DNA of 50,570 nucleotides from an uncultured Senegalimassilia sp. (GTDB lineage Bacteria; Actinomycetota; Coriobacteriia; Coriobacteriales; Eggerthellaceae), in assembly GCA_934661765.1 (NCBI GenBank), contig CAKUJT010000007.1, forward strand, positions 1-50,570. The letters are read 5' to 3'. Shown piece by piece: positions 48,940 to 50,570 of the stretch (position 1 is its first letter; every line of letters starts with the position of its first letter). The notes under the pieces are model-generated. The model did not search any database. It was not told where the DNA came from and saw nothing but the letters and a program-made list of their open reading frames with translations. Made by a program: the position numbers and the translations under genes.

Positions 48940-49926
48940 TCACCTCTTGCCCGCATCGCGCCATTCGGTGGGGGAGAAGCCGGTTGCCTGCTTGAACGCT
49001 TGCGAGAACGCTGAAGGCCGCGGCCAACCCAGGCGCGCGGCCACGTACGCGACTGAATTACCGCTTGCAAGCAGGGTCTTCGCGCGCTCGATCCGGCGCG
49101 CTTTGGCGTATCGCCCGATGCTTTGCCCCGTCTCTCGAGAGAACGCCGCGCACAGGTGCGAACGGCTTACGAACAGCATGCTCGCAAGCTCGCCGAGGCC
49201 GGGCGCGCGTCCCTCGTCGAGCATGCGCTCGATGGCGGCTTGCGCCTCAAGGGCAAGTCCGGCACGCTCGCGCGTCGAAGCGCTGCCACGTGCGCCCTCG
49301 TCATCGGCGCACGATGCCGCAAGCTCAGCCACCATCTGCTCGACGCGCGCCTGGATAAGCAGCGCCGAACCCGGCCGGTATTGCGGACCGGTCCCCAGCA
49401 GCGCCGACATGATGATGCGCGATTGCGCCTCGCCCCACGTGCCCCCAAACCGCTCGAACATGCCCGAGAACGCGCCTGGCCAGCACCGATCCAGCTCCTC
49501 GAAATACTGCGGCAGAAAGCAGATGCACCGCGACGAATACAGGCCTCCGCGGCGCAACGTGCCGGAAAACGAGCCCGCAGGCTGCACGAACGAGTACAGC
49601 GACCCGTCGAGCAGCGCCCGCGGCCGGTTGATCATCCGCGGCATGGTGGCCTTGGAATCCTCCGACACCATGCACACGCACGCATAGGCGCTCTCGGGCG
49701 ACTCGACCAGCGCCATATCTCGCTCCATATACACCTCGTGGCTGAACACGACGCAGCAATCCCCAACGGGCATTCCCCATGCAGACCCGCGGCCCCACGC
49801 GCTCCGGCCCGTGCCCGACCAGCCTTCGCCGTTGCGGCGGATGACGATCCCGAACTGCTCGAGCTGCGGCTCGTAAAGCGAGCGAACCGCGCGCGGGATG
49901 ACGTTGTAGGCGGAAGCATCGGTCAT
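48940..49926 (-). CDS. AraC-family transcriptional regulator
   Basis: Regulator of 328 residues. The C-terminal 100 residues form the double HTH (LGELASMLFVSRSHLCAAFSRETG and VAYVAARLGWPRPSAFSQAFKQATGFSPTEWR). The N-terminal 200 residues are a long ligand domain resembling the PchR/YbtA-like group that respond to siderophores, a tentative comparison. The ATG at 49926 follows GGGAGACG. It is divergent from an ABC exporter-type gene, the usual arrangement for such regulators and their targets. Confidence 0.88.
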   Translation of the reverse strand: MTDASAYNVIPRAVRSLYEPQLEQFGIVIRRNGEGWSGTGRSAWGRGSAWGMPVGDCCVVFSHEVYMERDMALVESPESAYACVCMVSEDSKATMPRMINRPRALLDGSLYSFVQPAGSFSGTLRRGGLYSSRCICFLPQYFEELDRCWPGAFSGMFERFGGTWGEAQSRIIMSALLGTGPQYRPGSALLIQARVEQMVAELAASCADDEGARGSASTRERAGLALEAQAAIERMLDEGRAPGLGELASMLFVSRSHLCAAFSRETGQSIGRYAKARRIERAKTLLASGNSVAYVAARLGWPRPSAFSQAFKQATGFSPTEWRDAGKR

Positions 49927-50002
49927 TCGGATTCGTCTCCCGTTGTTTCGGTTTCGTGCACGTGCCTGACGGAAATGTTTGCCAAGGTTTCCTTGCATGA
50001 TA

Positions 50003-50020
50003 AGTTACGCGAAGGTAACT
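50003..50020. promoter_or_regulatory. Inverted repeat between the AraC and ABC genes
   Basis: AGTTAC and GTAACT arms separated by GCGAAG, within the 162-bp divergent gap. A second small dyad, CAAGG-TTT-CCTTG, is at 49984-49996. Candidate regulator sites; the first is loosely like a DtxR-type iron box. Confidence 0.35.
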
Positions 50021-50088
50021 AGCAAGGGGCGTTCCGCGCCGGCAAAACGCCCAAAACGCGCCGCGCAAAAGCCCCAAGAAGGGAAGCA

Positions 50089-50570
50089 ATGATCATGGAC
50101 GAAGAAGCAGCCCGCCCAACACCTCGCCAAACCGGCGACGAAGCCGCCGCCGACCCGCCAGCAGCCCCCAAACGCAACGACATCTCCCAGCTCCTCGACT
50201 TCGCGGGCGGCAGAAAACCGCTCACATACCTCGGTTTGGCGCTCAGCGCCGTGTCGCAGCTGCTCGGCTTCGTGCCCTACGTGTGCATCTGGCTTGTCGC
50301 GCGCGACCTTATCGAAGTCGCGCCGAATTGGCAGGCCGCGCAAGGCATCGCCGCGTACGGCTGGTGGGCCATCGGCGGCGCGGTCGCCTCGATCGCGGCC
50401 TATTTCCTCGCGCTCATGTGCACGCACCTGGCCGCGTTCCGCACGGCATCGAACATGCGCAAGCAAACCACCGAGCACCTCATGCGCCTGCCGCTCGGTT
50501 ACTTCGACACGCACGCAACCGGCGAGCTGCGCCGCGTGATCGACGGCTGCGCCGCCAGCACCGAATCGCT
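50089..50570 (+). CDS. ABC transporter permease/ATPase, N-terminal part (cut by window end)
   Basis: The first 160 residues of a type I ABC exporter half-transporter. A Pro/Ala-rich cytoplasmic N-terminus is followed by ISQLLDFAGGRKPL and the first membrane helices (LTYLGLALSAVSQLLGFVPYV and WWAIGGAVASIAAYFLAL), then MRKQTTEHLMRLPLGYFDTHATGELRRVIDG, the standard coupling-helix region. The ATPase domain lies beyond the window. AGAAGGG is 5 bases before the ATG at 50089; a second ATG is at 50095. Control by the divergent AraC gene is likely; the cargo is unknown. Confidence 0.85.
   Translation, partial: MIMDEEAARPTPRQTGDEAAADPPAAPKRNDISQLLDFAGGRKPLTYLGLALSAVSQLLGFVPYVCIWLVARDLIEVAPNWQAAQGIAAYGWWAIGGAVASIAAYFLALMCTHLAAFRTASNMRKQTTEHLMRLPLGYFDTHATGELRRVIDGCAASTES

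Overview
The window looks like a chromosome segment of a high-GC, gut-type Coriobacteriia, most likely Eggerthellaceae (relatives of Eggerthella, Gordonibacter or Adlercreutzia). This is inferred from base composition, AGGAG-type ribosome sites mixed with apparently leaderless genes, the housekeeping order scpA-scpB-rluB-tyrA-aroA-cmk-plsC-ispH and der-plsY-gpsA, and gut functions such as bile salt hydrolase and ferredoxin-linked 2-oxoacid oxidoreductase. Genus cannot be fixed from the sequence alone.

Layout. 1-14.6 kb is a dense, plus-strand, mostly core block: an M50 membrane protease, chromosome condensation (ScpA/ScpB), pseudouridine synthase, the tyrosine/shikimate genes tyrA-aroA joined to cmk-plsC by stop/start overlaps, ispH, an atypical LytTR regulator, a DUF512 radical-SAM protein, der, plsY and gpsA. 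14.8-18.4 kb is one large secreted M6-like metalloprotease. 18.4-21.6 kb (minus strand) holds Mrp/NBP35, a bile salt hydrolase and a small glycine/alanine-rich membrane protein; a decayed fragment of mrp lies beside the intact gene. 22.1-29.1 kb (plus) holds an EF-G-like GTPase, an amidohydrolase, a peptide deformylase and RecQ. 29.3-33.0 kb holds an XRE-HTH/aminotransferase fusion and the divergent PiT phosphate transporter. Between them, and inside the linker-coding part of the fusion gene, is a striking array of GTTCA/TGAAC half-sites. 33.5 kb is a tandem UspA protein.

34.7-42.8 kb is minus strand: a three-gene 2-oxoacid:ferredoxin oxidoreductase operon, a LysR effector domain without its DNA-binding half, a PaaK-type CoA ligase, endonuclease IV, a YeiH exporter and a C_GCAxxG_C_C protein. 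42.8-48.9 kb is an accessory patch. It contains a decayed 3' end of a carbonic anhydrase gene, an intact AbiEi/AbiEii toxin-antitoxin pair, the intact carbonic anhydrase, a SulP transporter, a second AbiEi gene whose toxin is cut to 11 codons at a 27-bp palindromic repeat, a DUF2442-HTH protein with its own palindromic operator, and a 190-bp element with 27-bp inverted ends. The window closes with an AraC regulator divergent from a truncated ABC exporter gene.

A 27-bp imperfect palindrome, (G/A)TGAACAGGGGACGGAGGTG followed by YGTTCAY, is scattered through at least six intergenic sites, with related variants at two more; it looks like a REP-type family. The most unusual signals are the XRE-aminotransferase with its half-site array, the two AbiE promoters in which a long inverted repeat covers the start codon, and the decayed gene tails beside intact paralogues (carbonic anhydrase, mrp). 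No tRNA, rRNA or CRISPR array was seen.
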